From Gnetum montanum (taxonomy: Eukaryota > Streptophyta > Gnetopsida > Gnetales > Gnetaceae): DNA of 64,000 nt. The translations under genes and the position numbers were made by a program. Under the pieces are notes generated by a model that was not told where the DNA came from, did not search any database, and saw only the letters and a list, made by a program, of their open reading frames with translations. Positions 13,101-24,432 of the stretch are shown here, in pieces (position 1 is the stretch's first letter; every line of letters starts with the position of its first letter). The stretch lies in assembly GCA_015680685.1 (NCBI GenBank), contig MNCI01013699.1:206310-270309 (forward strand), in the 5' to 3' direction.

Positions 13101-13500
13101 TCAAACTCTACAATTATTGCCTTCCACCTTGCTTTTTAACTACTTTCATACATGTTCATTGTAATGGTCCTAAGTACATTTCTTTTGTAGATGACATTTA
13201 CTTGACTATAGAAAAGGTAGTGTCTCCACTTTTTAAGTGCAAAGACTAAGATAAGATAATTCTTCTCCACATCATTATAGTTCGCTTCATGTGCTACTAG
13301 CACATGGCTTAAGTAGTAAATAGGGATCTTGGAGCCATCATCTTGCTTTTTGCAAAGCAAAGAAGCAATGGATGTGTCTGAGTTTGCAAGGTAAATGTAG
13401 AAATTTTTTATCTCCTTGCAAAGGGTAGATTGTTGGAAGTTGAGCCAACCCCTTTTTTAGGTTTTCAAATACTTCTTAGTATTGAGTTGTCCACTCAAAG
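13101..13500 (-). pseudogene. Gypsy-type (first) RNase H of element C
   Basis: Minus-strand frame 13360-13136 contains PIYYLSHVLVAHEANYNDVEKNYL followed by LVFALKKWRHYLF, the standard gypsy RNase H block (…YYxSxxLxxAExNYxxxEKExLAxVFAxxKxRHYL). The upstream part, to about 13500, has frame breaks. It joins reverse transcriptase on one side and the plant-type RNase H on the other. Confidence 0.83.
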
Positions 13501-14700
13501 TGGATCTACTTTTTAAGTAAATGTTGCATTAGCTACAACTTGTTAGTCAACATTGCGATAAACTTATGTATGAATTGTAGCCTACCTTGTAACCCGTGTA
13601 ACTCCTTAAGGTTTGTTAGTGGTGCTAAGTTGGTGATAGCCTTAACCTTGTTGGGGTCCATGTGTATACCTATTTCTGACACCATAAAGCCTAACATGTG
13701 ACTAGTTTTGATTCCAAAGACACTTTTTGGGATTAATCCTAAGGTCATGTCTAAGGCAACATTTGAGGACATGATCCAAGTCATCTGTGTGGTCATGAGC
13801 TACTTTGGACTTAACTGCTATGTTGTCAACATAGTCATTGAGTAAGTCTAACAGATAGTCACCAAAGATGTATGTCATTGCATGTTGATATGTTGCTCCT
13901 ATGTTCTTTAGTCCAAAGGGAATAATTATATAACAAAATGTACCCCAGGGGGTCATGAAAGTAGTGCTAAGTTGGTGCTCTAGGTTGATTTGGATTTGGT
14001 TGTACCTTGAGAATCCATCCATGAAGAACAACAAGGCATGATTGGCCATAGTATCGATGAGTTGGTCAATACTAGGAAATGGGAAATCATCTTTAACGGT
14101 TGCCTTGTTTAGGTCCTAGAAGTCTATGCAAATGTGTATGCTTCTTTTTTTCTTGGGGAAAACTATGATATTTGAGACCCAGTCAGCATAGTCAATTACT
14201 CAGATGAAACTAGCTTTGTAAAGTTTAGTGATATCATCGCAGATAGCCAACACAACTTCAGGCTTGACTTTACTAGCTTTTTTCTTAACTGGCTTAATGT
14301 TTGGAGCTAGGATAATGTTATGCTATATTATACGTGGTTCTAAGCCTAACATGTCCTCGTAGGACCATGCAATTGCCTTGACATTATCACTAAGGACTTT
14401 AAAGATGCTTTGTTGGATTTGAGGCTCTAACAAGAAACTAAGTTTCAATGTTTACATGTTGTTATAGGGACTTCTATGAGGGGATCCTTAGTTACATCAC
14501 CTACTTCTAAGTTTAGAGCTCAAACTAAATGTTCTAGCCAATCTAGTGATGTCTCTAGGGATGTTATGTTTGTGTCATAGGTAAGCAGTTCAAAGTCCAA
14601 AAGTTTTGTGTTTATGCATCTTGTGAATTTGCCATAAGGTCCAATCAAGACTAAGGAGGAATGAAGACTCTTGTATGTGTTCATTTTTCAAGAGATCCTG
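13501..14700 (-). pseudogene. Reverse transcriptase of element C (broken)
   Basis: Minus-strand reading starts near 14690 with the region leading into reverse transcriptase (PNIKPVKKK at about 14300, WVSNIIVFPKKK, then CIDFxDLNKATVKDDFPFPSIDQLID). It continues through FFMDGFSRYNQIQI and FCYIIIPFGLKNIGATYQHAM to NDYVDNIAVKSK, the YxDD motif with the second Asp replaced by Asn. The thumb and connection follow at 13796-13533 (MVSEIGIHMDPNKVKAIT). The enzyme copies element RNA into DNA. This copy is inactive: the catalytic Asp is lost and there are several stops and frameshifts. The family is intact enough for secure placement in Ty3/gypsy, Tat-like. Confidence 0.9.
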
Positions 14701-14810
14701 CAAAAAAACCAGAAAAATGTCAAGCAGCACCTATTTTAATAAAGCAAAATGCATAGAATAAAGAAGGAAATGACATGAAATCTTAATTAACTATGTAGTA
14801 TATAAAATGA

Positions 14811-14812
<2 letters not shown>

Positions 14813-14849
<37 letters not shown>
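14813..14849. repeat. (TG)n microsatellite, about 18 units
   Basis: Uninterrupted TG dinucleotide run between the upstream limit of reverse transcriptase and the plus-strand promoter-like region of the antisense gene. Purine-pyrimidine alternation of this kind can form Z-DNA, but there is no evidence here that it does. Confidence 0.95.
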
Positions 14850-14851
<2 letters not shown>

Positions 14852-14919
14852 TATTTTTTGCTCTTTTCTGCAACCTTGATTGATCATAAAATTTCCAATT
14901 TAAGGTCATAGTGAACCAT

Positions 14920-15015
14920 AGACTATGCGTGGGACATGGAGCATCCCATGTTACGCGTGGGACATGAAACATCCCGGGAGGGTGACATGTCATTTAACCC
15001 TGAAGGATATAAATA
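14920..15015 (+). promoter_or_regulatory. Candidate promoter of the antisense accessory gene in element C
   Basis: Plus-strand TATAAATA at 15008-15015. It is preceded by two copies of GCGTGGGACATG (about 14929 and 14956), each followed after a few bases by CATCCC, so that GGGA...ATG and CAT...TCCC form inverted repeats. The layout (dyad cluster, then TATAAATA, then a leader) parallels the family A LTR promoter and its internal copy at 59252-59328, although the dyad sequence differs. Transcription would run into the leader repeats and the exons from about 16480. Confidence 0.5.
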
Positions 15016-15429
15016 ATGGTTTCACCCATGGTAAATTTGTCATTTTCACTGTTAGAGCCAATAGTCATTCGAGCGTAGTGCAGCCAAGGCAGAGCATAGC
15101 AGCCACAGAGTGAAGCTAGAGCATGACAACAAGAAAGCTAGAGCATAGCAACTGAAGATGGAATGATGCACATCGAGGAACACCAAGAGACACCATCGGC
15201 CAGTAAGCTATCACACTCTACCCTTGTGATTTTATTCTTTCTTTTGCCTTCCCATGCATTTGGGCTTTGGTTTTGAGGTCTTGGTTTCCTGAAAGGTAGC
15301 TTGTCATAGGCAAAGACTGCCGTCGCTGTCACCATCACAGCCACTATGCCAAAACCTAGGAGGGAGTGCACATAGTGCATTTATTTTTCCTTTCGTTTGC
15401 CCCTTTTCTCTTTTTTTATTTTGGCATCA

Positions 15430-15830
15430 AGGGTTTGTGGGTGTCCTACACCACGGTGCAGAATAGAGGTTCTCAGTGTCCCACATCATGGGACAAGGTT
15501 TTCTTAGCGTGACATAATTTTGTATCGGCCTCCAACACCACAGTGCTAGGTAAGGGTTTCGACACATCCCATGCTGCGGGATGGGATGAGGTTTTCTACA
15601 GTGCCCCACAAGCGTTACATGTTATGAGGGTTTAGACACACCACATCCCATGTCATGAAACAAGGATTTTCTGCATGTCCTATGATGCTTGATGGAACAG
15701 GGTTTTTTGTGATGTCCCATGCCTTGACATGGAACAAAAGCATCACGGGCGTCCCGCACCATGATGCAGGAAAAGAGTTTTTTTTTGGTGTCCCGCGTCA
15801 TGACACAAAACTTGGTCAAGGCAGTTCAGG
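15430..15830. repeat. Degenerate array of GTCCCxxxxCATGxxAC dyads
   Basis: About eight units at 15436, 15477, 15566, 15646, 15678, 15714, 15751 and 15792, the last four spaced 36-41 bp. Each has a core of the form GTCCC(A/G)(C/T)(A/G)(C/T)CATGA(C/T)(A/G)C, itself an imperfect inverted repeat, followed by a GGTTTTC- or GAGTTTT-like tail. The array lies in the presumed 5' leader of the antisense gene. Short frames here on either strand come from the repeat and are not genes. Confidence 0.7.
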
Positions 15831-15919
15831 GTCATGTCCATCATGTTCAGGTGTCCCTGTGAATGTGATAAAAAGTTAGGAAATATTTTCACCCTGCTAC
15901 GCTTAACACTTAAAAAAAT

Positions 15920-16270
15920 TTTGTAAGTTTGATAGTTGTCATGCTCTATGGTAGCATGACCAACACTTAGAAAAATTTTGGGTTGAAAAGCATCACGCTT
16001 TGTGGAGAGCATGACCAACACTTAAAAAATTTTGGATTGAAAAGCATCATGCTCTGCAAGGAGCGTGACCAACACTTCAAACATTTTGGGTTGAAAAGCA
16101 TCACGCTCTACAGGGAGCGTGACCAACACTTAGAAACTTTTTTCAAATTTTTTGCCAATAGCTCTACAGTTGTCACACTCCCTAGCAGCGTGTCCAACAC
16201 TTAGAAAATTTCTGGTTGGAAAGTGCCATGCTCTACGAGAAGCATGACCAATAGTTAGAAAATTTTTGAT
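15920..16270. repeat. Tandem array, about six units of 56-57 bp
   Basis: Units carry GAAAAGCATCACGCTCT(G/A)(C/A)..GGAGCGTGACCAACACTTAGAAAATTTTGG. Equivalent points recur at about 15988, 16043 and 16099, with more diverged units on either side. The inner part (CACGCTCT..AGAGCGTG) is an inverted repeat. The same words occur singly in the LTRs of this element (about 8880-9560 and 25520-26210), so the array probably arose from LTR-type sequence. Confidence 0.85.
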
Positions 16271-16479
16271 ATTTTCTTTAAGATTGTAACATTCGAAAAA
16301 AAATGTAAGTGTTAGTGCTATGCCCCGTTTGGAACTAGGCACGTTAGATGGTGGTGCCAACATCCCTTCCCTATGGGAAAAAGTGAATTATGTTGCACAT
16401 AATAAATTTTTATTTCTTTTATCTTATTTTATGCATTATTTGTTATTTTTATTTTCTATTATCTTTTTCTAATACTCAT

Positions 16480-19400
16480 GTTTTCACCATTGTGGCCTTG
16501 CAAGATCTTGCTAAAACCTGTTCTCATCATTGTCGAACTAGTGTGGATTCTGTGTTGCATGAGTGATCCCATGTCAAATGTTCTTGCACCTCATGCACAT
16601 GTGGGACACCAAGCGATCTGGTTCCAAGAGGATAAGCCTTATTATGATTTTCTTTGTTTTACACTACTTATTATTTCATGTCTTAGAGTGCTAACTATTT
16701 TTCACATATTGCCAAGTTTTCTATTAATGTAAACGACCTCCATGATGGAGAGGGGGTGCTAGACTTGATCCAAACAGCCCTACAAGAATTCTCATCCACT
16801 AAGAATATGCGTGTTGGCATGATAGGACAAGTTGGGGCAAATTTGACAAAATACCCTGGTAGGTATTCCAAATCCTATGAAAAGTGTCAAAGTCTCGACT
16901 AGTTGGACATTGAGTGGGCATCTCGGATACCAAGTGTAGAGGAGGTTTTGGTCCCACTACTGCCATTTCACACACTGTTTGTTCCCACATAAGTTATATC
17001 ATCTATTTACTTTCATGTACCTTTGACTTTATATCCTCATCATGTTACTAATTTTACTTTTTTTATTACAACCGTAGCCAAGTCCAAAGAGGTTACAGTG
17101 GTTGTTTTAGGATGCACTGAGGCCAATCTCCTCTTCAAGTATAGTGAGGTTGACAATTCGTAGCGCTGGTTGTGTCACGAGTTCCTAGCAAGGGTAGCCC
17201 AAAATCTTTAGTGGATTGGGCTCATGGACCTTTTCTTGGCCATGAACCCAAACATCTCGATAGTAGAGATGATTGCCTTAGTTGATTCTTTCACCGAGAG
17301 TGCTGACCATTTCTACACATGAGTTCATAACATGTAGGTGGTCTTTGAGATCATAGATGACCTCTTCTTAGATCTCTTTGACATCCCCTCTGAAGGTCTA
17401 TTGATAGGCGAGAATACTTATAAGGAGCTAAACCATAGAGCGGGCATTCAAGAGTGGTTGGGCACTGAGAAAGGCCACAAGGGTATACCCATGAAGTAAG
17501 TGAAATTATCTATGGCCCAACATCTCTATCCTATCTTCTGAGCTCATGCATTTCCTAAGTTGCTTTCTCAAGGAAAGATCCTTGGGGTGGAGTAAGTTTG
17601 GGTAATGAGAGACGTAATAGAGAAGGAGATACAGTATAACTGGGCCAAATACCTTGCCAACGGCCTGCGAGCTAAAATTGTCAAACTTTGCAACAACCTC
17701 GGGGCACAATCCCATGTGCATTTTTCCTTCTTCATAGTGTGCCTACAAAGGTTTGTAGAATTCTTGGTGGTTCATGAGAATGGGCTATGAATGGTGCAAG
17801 ATCACACCTACATTTCCAAGCCATGGATATGCCATTTGTTCCACACGATGCAATCACAGGATCCCCCAAAAGGTTATTGGTGAGTCCTTTTCAGTCACAA
17901 CCAAGGGCCATGTAGGGCCATCCTATTGTGCACATGACAGTGCTAGGGAGGCACCACCCACAAATATAGGCAACGTAGTAAGGGGGGCATGACTCATCAC
18001 TAAGACAATGAAGTCAACAATGCAAATCAAGAAGCCCTGCCTCACAAAGGAGCCTGTGCGCAAAGTTGAGGAAAGAGGCAAGAAGCTACGTTTCAAGCTT
18101 CACAATTTGTGATTAGAATTAGCTAGTAAGTATGCATTATTTAGTGTATTTATTTTTTTATTATATTTTTTTTATTGCTGAGTGTTCTAACTTAGATTTG
18201 TGCAACATAGGCAAGAGGGCCCTTACAGCAGAAGATGAGTCCTTAGAGGACGATGTCCCTCAACCCAAGGGACACATGGAAGATGAGGAAGCTACCGAAG
18301 TATTGAGGTAGCTTCAAGAAGAGGGGCTACAATTTGAGTATAGTGAGTTTGATCACTTGTTTGACAACGTGCAGATGGGTGATCCCCCTGCTCTCACCCT
18401 TGAAGACTTACTGGGTAGGAACTTTGCATCACCATCTTCATTGTATTCCTTTTTTTTCTATATATATAATTTTATTATTTTATGATTTTTTAGTTGTGTT
18501 TTATTTTGACAACCATAAAATGCTTTATGTTATAGTGGACTATGCCTCTACTAAGCGTCCCAAATCTACATCCACTTTCCACTCACAACCATGGGTGGAA
18601 ACTCCAAACAAGTTCGCCTTCATGCAATGCATAGTGGATGATATGAATGACCACCTTAAATAGATAGATCCTGAGATAGGTATGTTTATTTTACTATCAT
18701 TACCTCCTTTTCCCCTTTTTTCTCTTTTGTTTGATTTTTGTTTTATTTTATGACTAATGTTTTACTATTTGGGATAACAGGCTTGCAACTTAAATGGGAC
18801 CCAAGCAAAGCAGTCCAAGTTGACACTGTACCTAAGTTTCCTCTTGAGGTGGAGCAGGTGCCTCATCATATATATGACAAGGCAAGCAAATGTGGGAGTA
18901 CAGGCATGTGAACGAGGAGCTTTGGAAACAAGTGTAGGAGCACCGAGAATAGAAGGCAAACCAAGTAGCTAGGCTGGAAGATTTATAGTCGCATTATGAT
19001 TTCTTGGTAGCCCACGACAAATCAAATGGTAGCTGGCATATGGTAGAGATAGACTATGCCAGGTATTGGTCGACTGTTCGAGGCAAGAATGAGGCTACTC
19101 ACGAGGTCGTTGAACAACGTTTGCAGATGGACCTCTTGGCTTAGAAGAACCAAAATTGGAAGGATTACAGTGCCAAAGTATATGAATGGGGACAAACTTA
19201 GAAAAACCACAAGTATTGTTACAAGATGGAATGCACAACCTATCTCAAGAAGTACAAGGATGAATCTATGAAGTGCCGATGTCAAGACATATTCCTTGAC
19301 GCGATTGGTGCAAAGTAGACTTACGATATGTTTGCAAGCCATCTAATGGTTAGTGAGTCCCCAGAGAGAGAGATTGTTGTTCCTTATGGAGAGCTCACTT

Positions 19401-19699
19401 CTACAACCTTTTCACTAGGGTAGCCCATATGGATACCCATGAAGAAAGGGAAGATGCTCATAGGTGTTGATTTGGGAGATGAGGATTAGACATGCATGTC
19501 AACAGGATGCCCCCAAACATGGATGCATGCCCATCTTAGGTGAGTTTAACTTACCTTATTGTTGTTTATTTCATTATGATTTTGCATATTATCCCATTTA
19601 TTGACTGGTTTGTTGTTTCATTTTTGCTTTGTGCAAGTTCCAAGTAAAGGTGCGGCACCCAATGGAGCAGTAGATAAAGACGAAGGGGAAGAGCCTTAG
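16480..19699 (+). pseudogene. Multi-exon accessory gene of element C, antisense to its pol
   Basis: Function unknown. A plus-strand frame is broken by GT-AG introns at about 18126-18210, 18415-18535, 18680-18780 and 19540-19637. A further intron ends at 17077, its donor near 16988 decayed to ATAAGT. It ends at a TAG at 19697-19699. The same gene, with matching intron positions, is in element D (45205-48423). Conserved blocks include SEVDNS, NISIVEMIALVDSFTE, LFDIPSEGLLI, HFSFFIVCLQRFVEFLVV and WDPSKAVQVDTVPKFPLEVEQVP, followed by a charged, probably helical region (about 18890-19330). The N-terminal half vaguely resembles the extra ORFs of Tat and Athila elements. Several stops (TAG, TGA, TAA) make this copy a pseudogene. 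It sits in the 6-kb gap between protease and reverse transcriptase, where Ogre elements have an intron. Confidence 0.72.
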
Positions 19700-19924
19700 T
19701 CTTCCCATCATAATGCAAGTTAGAATGTTTTGTATCTAGCCCTACTATTGGGCAATTTTATGTCTTTTCAAATATTCCATATTCTTATTGATGTAACTTT
19801 AGACTATGTATTTTATTTATGATTTAATGAAAAACATGACACTTATTTACTTCTCATTTTATCATTTTAACTTGTAATTCAATTGATATTTTTACTTGGA
19901 ATTTTTGTTGATGTAATTAGGCCC

Positions 19925-20155
19925 CTTATGGGCCCCATGCCAGTTTAAGGCCATGGCGATAGGGAGATCGCTAATTTAAGGCCATTTCAGGCCCTTGCAT
20001 AAAAGGAAGTCGATTGCCAATTTTAGGCCTGGGCGGGCCATGCAATAGTTTAAGGCCATTTTAGGCTGCATGGTAGTTTAAGATCATTTCAGGCCACGTG
20101 GTAATTTAAGGCCTTTCTGGGTTAGGTTGTATTTTAAGGCCATTCCAGGCTACGA
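19925..20155. repeat. Degenerate array with core TAGTTTAAGGCCATTTCAGGC
   Basis: About seven units of 28-40 bp with the core (A/T)(A/G)TTTAAGGCC(A/T)TT(T/C)(C/T)AGGC and variable GC-rich spacers. It lies between the end of the antisense gene and the end of the protease region. The core is related to the array at 11120-11425, so the same kind of minisatellite occurs on both sides of pol. Confidence 0.78.
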
Positions 20156-20399
20156 TTTTTTTTTATTTTTTTATTTAGAGAAAGAAAGCTAAACAAAATC
20201 GTAACTATTGCAAGAAGAAAACATAATGCAAACTGAAACTATACAAGAAAAAGGGGCTAGAGACAAGTTAGGTAGGCAAGCAACTTAAGGACATGCCCTA
20301 ATTGCATAGATGTTTCCTAACCCTGTGTGGGTTAAGTGGTGCATAAGGCCTAGAAGGCACCAAGCGGTACTCCCCTAGGTCATCATCTACCACAGAAAA

Positions 20400-21005
20400 G
20401 GGCAATTCTGCCCAAAGAGCTTCCTCACAGAGGTCACTCGTCTAGCTTGGCTACTTAACATTGGTTGAAAAACATCAACTTTCATTGCAAACAAGTGGTG
20501 TGTCCTCAGAGATCTCCACCTCTGACCCTTGTTCTATGTCTACGTTGTTGATGGTTAGAGGGGCTACATTGTCAGCAAAGATTACCACTTCCCCACTCTC
20601 ATAAGGGAAGTGTATTTCTTGGTGGATTGGTGAAGAGACAGCCTATAGTTGGGCTAACCATGACCTCCCTAAGATTAGGTTAAATCTAGGCATCTTTTCA
20701 ATCATGATGAATTCTACATTATTGCGAAATTGCTCCCCTACCACGAAATTAATCGTGACTATCCCCTTGACAACCACACGTGCTCCATTAAAGGATTTTA
20801 AACAAGTCATTGTTGTTGGTCTAATTTCATCCACCAGGCCCAACTTGTTGATGACAGGGAATGGGATAACATTGGTTGCTGCCCCGTCATCCATGTGCAC
20901 CCTCCGAATCTTGTACTGACCTAGGTGAATCATTATGAACATGGATGCAATGGTTACTAGACACTTTACAAAGTCAATTTTGATTGCCTCATCGTGAAAG
21001 GTCAA
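20400..21005 (-). pseudogene. Aspartic protease region of element C
   Basis: The minus-strand frame 21005-20643 is open for 120 codons and contains RRVHMDDGAATNVIPFPVINKLGL, the aspartic protease active-site block. In Tat elements the usual form is VDxGSxLNVxPLxxLxxLG; here it reads DDGAATNVIP. It continues with NFVVGEQF...EFIMIEKMPRFNLILGRSWL, matching the second conserved protease block (ILGRxWL). The reading goes on past a stop at about 20643 to roughly 20400 (FPYESGEVVIFADNVAPLTI). Protease cleaves the Gag-Pol polyprotein. It is read immediately after gag, as expected for Ty3/gypsy. Confidence 0.87.
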
Positions 21006-24000
21006 AGGTGTTGACCTTGTCTCTTAGGTTGCAAGAGGGAGCATTATGGCATGAATAGCCTTTTCATTTGCCAACATTTCTTCCTTAATAGGAATAGATG
21101 CTAACATGTGAACCAAGGCTTCGCAATGAGTAGGGGAGATCATGATTAGGTTGTACTGGTTCAAAGTTGTATTCTTTTGTTTCAAAGCCTATTTGACCTA
21201 CATGAGTGCATCCAGAAAATCATTTCCACCATCAACTTGTTTGGTGGTTTTTATCTCCTCATGCATCCTAGGAGACGAATCTCCTGAGGAGGAGACTTGG
21301 TTTTTGGTTGAGTAATGGGCCTTCAAGCCTTGATGTTTGCTTGTTAAGCATGCATGTCTATGTTGGTGACCTAAGATGATGAGGCCATGGGAACAACTGA
21401 CAAGGGGGTAGGCTTAGGGGGACTTAGCTTCGTGCGCTTCCTAGCCATCTTGTCAACTAGATGCTCATCATGTCTCTTCAAGCAGGCAAGTTGTGATGCA
21501 GTCTCTACCACCGAACCCTAAGAAGATGGGGGATCTACATGTTTTGGTGTCCTTATGACAAAAGTTGTTTGGGTTGTTGTTGTCGTAACATGTTGTGGGG
21601 CCCTAACCACAAAGGGTGTCATGGATGCTTGATGTGATGCCTTGATGATGAAGGGGGCTTGTGGCCTAGTTGACATTGAGGCCCCAATGTCACTGGAGGG
21701 CACACAAACCACAAATGGTTCATGTGTTGGTTCTGCATCATCATCAACACTAATAGCATTAATGATGTATCCTATACCACTAGCATTTAATGGGTCCTTA
21801 TAAACTTTCATGAATTGGTTTTTTGGTCAAACAGTATTACTTTCATCTAGGACCAACTTGCCTTGATCCATCATGCATTGGACATCATCCTTCAGCATTA
21901 GTCAATAATTCGTGTCATGGCCATGCAACTGATGGTAGTTGTAGAACCAGCCCAATCTAAAACTCTTGGGTACCAAAGGCTCATTAGACATTCGGAGGAC
22001 CTCGCAGTACCTCTCATGGCACTTTCATGCATCCTTTGACATTTGCTTGTGCTGAATGCACCTAGCACTTAGCAGTTGGTCCAAAAATTTGATAGCTTGA
22101 TCAGCAAATGGGTGTATTTTGAGTGATCCTTGCAATAAAAGTTTGGCCTTGGGGAAGCTTGCCCCCTGGCTGCTAATGATGCGGCTTGGTTGGTTCCCAC
22201 GTTGCAAGAACCCAATGCTTTGTTACTGTTGGTTGAGGCCTTAGGTGCCTTGGCCACTTGCTTATTGTTGTTGGGCTTGGCTTCATCAACCACAACTACC
22301 ATGGTGGTTTTTGTGGCTTTCTCCTTTTGTTTCTCTCTTTACATGAGAATTTTTATAAGCCACGTAAGTTGGGTTCCTACTGGCCTCTACCACGTCTTGT
22401 ATGCTCTTTGTCTGAGCAAAATCTTAGCTAAAGGAATGTAGGGCTAAATAATACAACTTTTATTTAATGAAATCATTTACTGCATCCTTAAAAATGGCCA
22501 ACAAGTGGGTTTCAGTGATAGGCTCATGAATCTCATTTAGGGAGGTGCTCCAACACTATATAAATTTTTGCACTAGCTCTAGCACTCCTTGCTTAATGTT
22601 CATCAACTGATCTAGTGTGGCCTCTAACTTTAAGTAGTACTTGAAGTGGGTTACAAATTGCCTTAGCAAGTCCTCTAGAGTTGAGATAAAAGCTCTAGGA
22701 AGTGCGCGATACTAGTCGAGAGCTTTGTCGGTCAGGGACATGGCAAAGACATAGATGATCACATGTGGTTACACTGGCAGTAGTAAGCACTTAGAACGAG
22801 AAGTGACTAAATGAGCATTTGGGTCACCCTCATCATTGTACTTAGAAAACTAGGGGAGTTTTACCCTTGGAGGTAGTGTTAGCAGAGGAACTACAGGGCT
22901 AATAGGATCTTCCTAATAGAAGTTCATTATGTGGACCATCTTTGAGTTGGCCGCTTTAAGCTGCTTAAGCTCCTCTGTGAGAGTTTGGATAAGCTAGAAC
23001 GCTTGGTCCAGACTCGAGGATGTTGCAAAGGGTTGCATTAGCTATACCATGGGTGGTGCCGTTGGAGCAACCCACAACCTAGTTGTGGGCTGTGACACCG
23101 TGTGTGATGCTTAGTACATTTGCTGCTACGTATACTGCGGAACATGGGATAGTTGAACAGTGGGTATAGATGTTGGGGCCCACCACGTAGTTGAGGCTGA
23201 GGCTATTGTTGGTGGTGGAACTGAGATGGTGGGAAGGATAGGAATGTGACTTGTATGTGGCTGCGATATGGACATGGTATGCACATATGAAAACGTTGGC
23301 ATCACAAACATTGGCTGTGAATGCTGAACGGATTATGAAGAAATGATGAAAGGAAAGGAGAAGGAAGGCCCTACACTCTATTGTGTAGGCAAGACCTGGT
23401 GGCTAGCCACCATCAACGAAGACGTGGGTTGTGGAAGTGTCACAGCTACCTCAAAGAAGGCAAAGGACTATGACTGATGTGGCAAGAAAACAAAGATAGA
23501 CTATGGAACTGAGACGTAGAATAGGACATCCCCATTGGAACAAGATTTGAACTCTTCATGCCCATCATGCAGGGGTTCATCATAGTTTGATGCAGTGTCC
23601 TACTCTCTTGGCTTGCTCACCCTAATGAGTTGGTCCAAAATCCATTTGAATTTTTCATTGAGTAGTATCACCACATTTGGGGTGGGAATGAACTCCCTCC
23701 CATTTTGATGGATAATCTCAAAACTATGCTTTCCCTCCATTTCCTAGTAGTCCAATGATAGGCCCACCTGAAGCTTGGCACATGGAAAGTTGTACCATTC
23801 ATCATTAAGCTTCATGTGTTTAAGAGATTGATGTCGCAGTCTAAGAGACTGTCATTGTGGTCGCATGGAACTAGGTGGTTGCTCAACATCTTCAACATGT
23901 TGAATGGGGTGAGCTACTTTCAAGCTCAAGGCAGTAGCTGAGGTATTAACAAGATTCATTTTCATTACATAGGGAAAGCATGAGAAAAGAAGATTCTTAC
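21006..24000 (-). pseudogene. Tat-type gag of element C
   Basis: The minus-strand reading begins near 23963 and is broken by many stops. Recognisable parts: EWYNFPCAKLQ and FEIIHQNGREFIPTPNVV (about 23800-23680); the retrotransposon gag core KYNDEGDPNAHLVTSRSKCLL ... ALDxYRALPRAFISTLEDL (about 22860-22680); LRQFVTHFKYYLKLEATLDQL; and a knuckle-like YNYHQLHGHDTNYxLMLKDDV (about 21940-21880). The same blocks, in the same order, occur in element D at 49941-51100. Gag forms the virus-like particle and packages the RNA. The part from 21811 to 21521, with repeated TTPFVVRAP-like segments, is the Pro/Thr-rich C-terminal end before protease. Confidence 0.85.
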
Positions 24001-24432
24001 AAAGACATTTAAATGTAGAAAATTTTAAAGTAACATAGCTAAGTATGAAAACTATAAAAAAACAAGCCAAAAATGGCTAAGTCTAGAAATGCTAAAAAAT
24101 GGTTATCTCTAATGTTACGCATGTCACGCTCTAAGGTACTGTTATGCTCACAAGGTTGTCATACTCTACAAAACACTTAGAGCTTGATGCAATGGACAAT
24201 TTGAGCAACCTGTCCTATGGGGTTCTGGGGGATCTATCAACTGGGACCAATCTGCACCAATTGGAACATAGACAACCCTTATGCTAGCCTATGATCTAGC
24301 GACTACCATGGCAAGTCCACAAGGATGTTATGTCTACACTTGCTTGTTGCCAAGGACAAGGGTGCAAAAATCACATGGGACTACCCTCTACACACAGAAG
24401 GAATGGGAGGCCCTCCTTCTAGTGCAAAAAAC
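24001..24432 (-). other. 5' leader of element C
   Basis: Between the 5' LTR (ending at 24433 on the minus strand) and gag. The primer-binding site should start at 24432 and read GTTTTTTGCACTAGAAGG on the minus strand; I could not match it to a tRNA I know, so it may be mutated or use an unusual primer. No protein is recognised. Confidence 0.5.

Noticed and set aside
14787-14993. Minus-strand frame with a His-Thr repeat
   Set aside because: The repeat is the translation of the (TG)n microsatellite.
15427-16363. Several 60-90 codon frames on both strands
   Set aside because: All fall in the degenerate tandem arrays of element C and repeat the array unit; no family signature.
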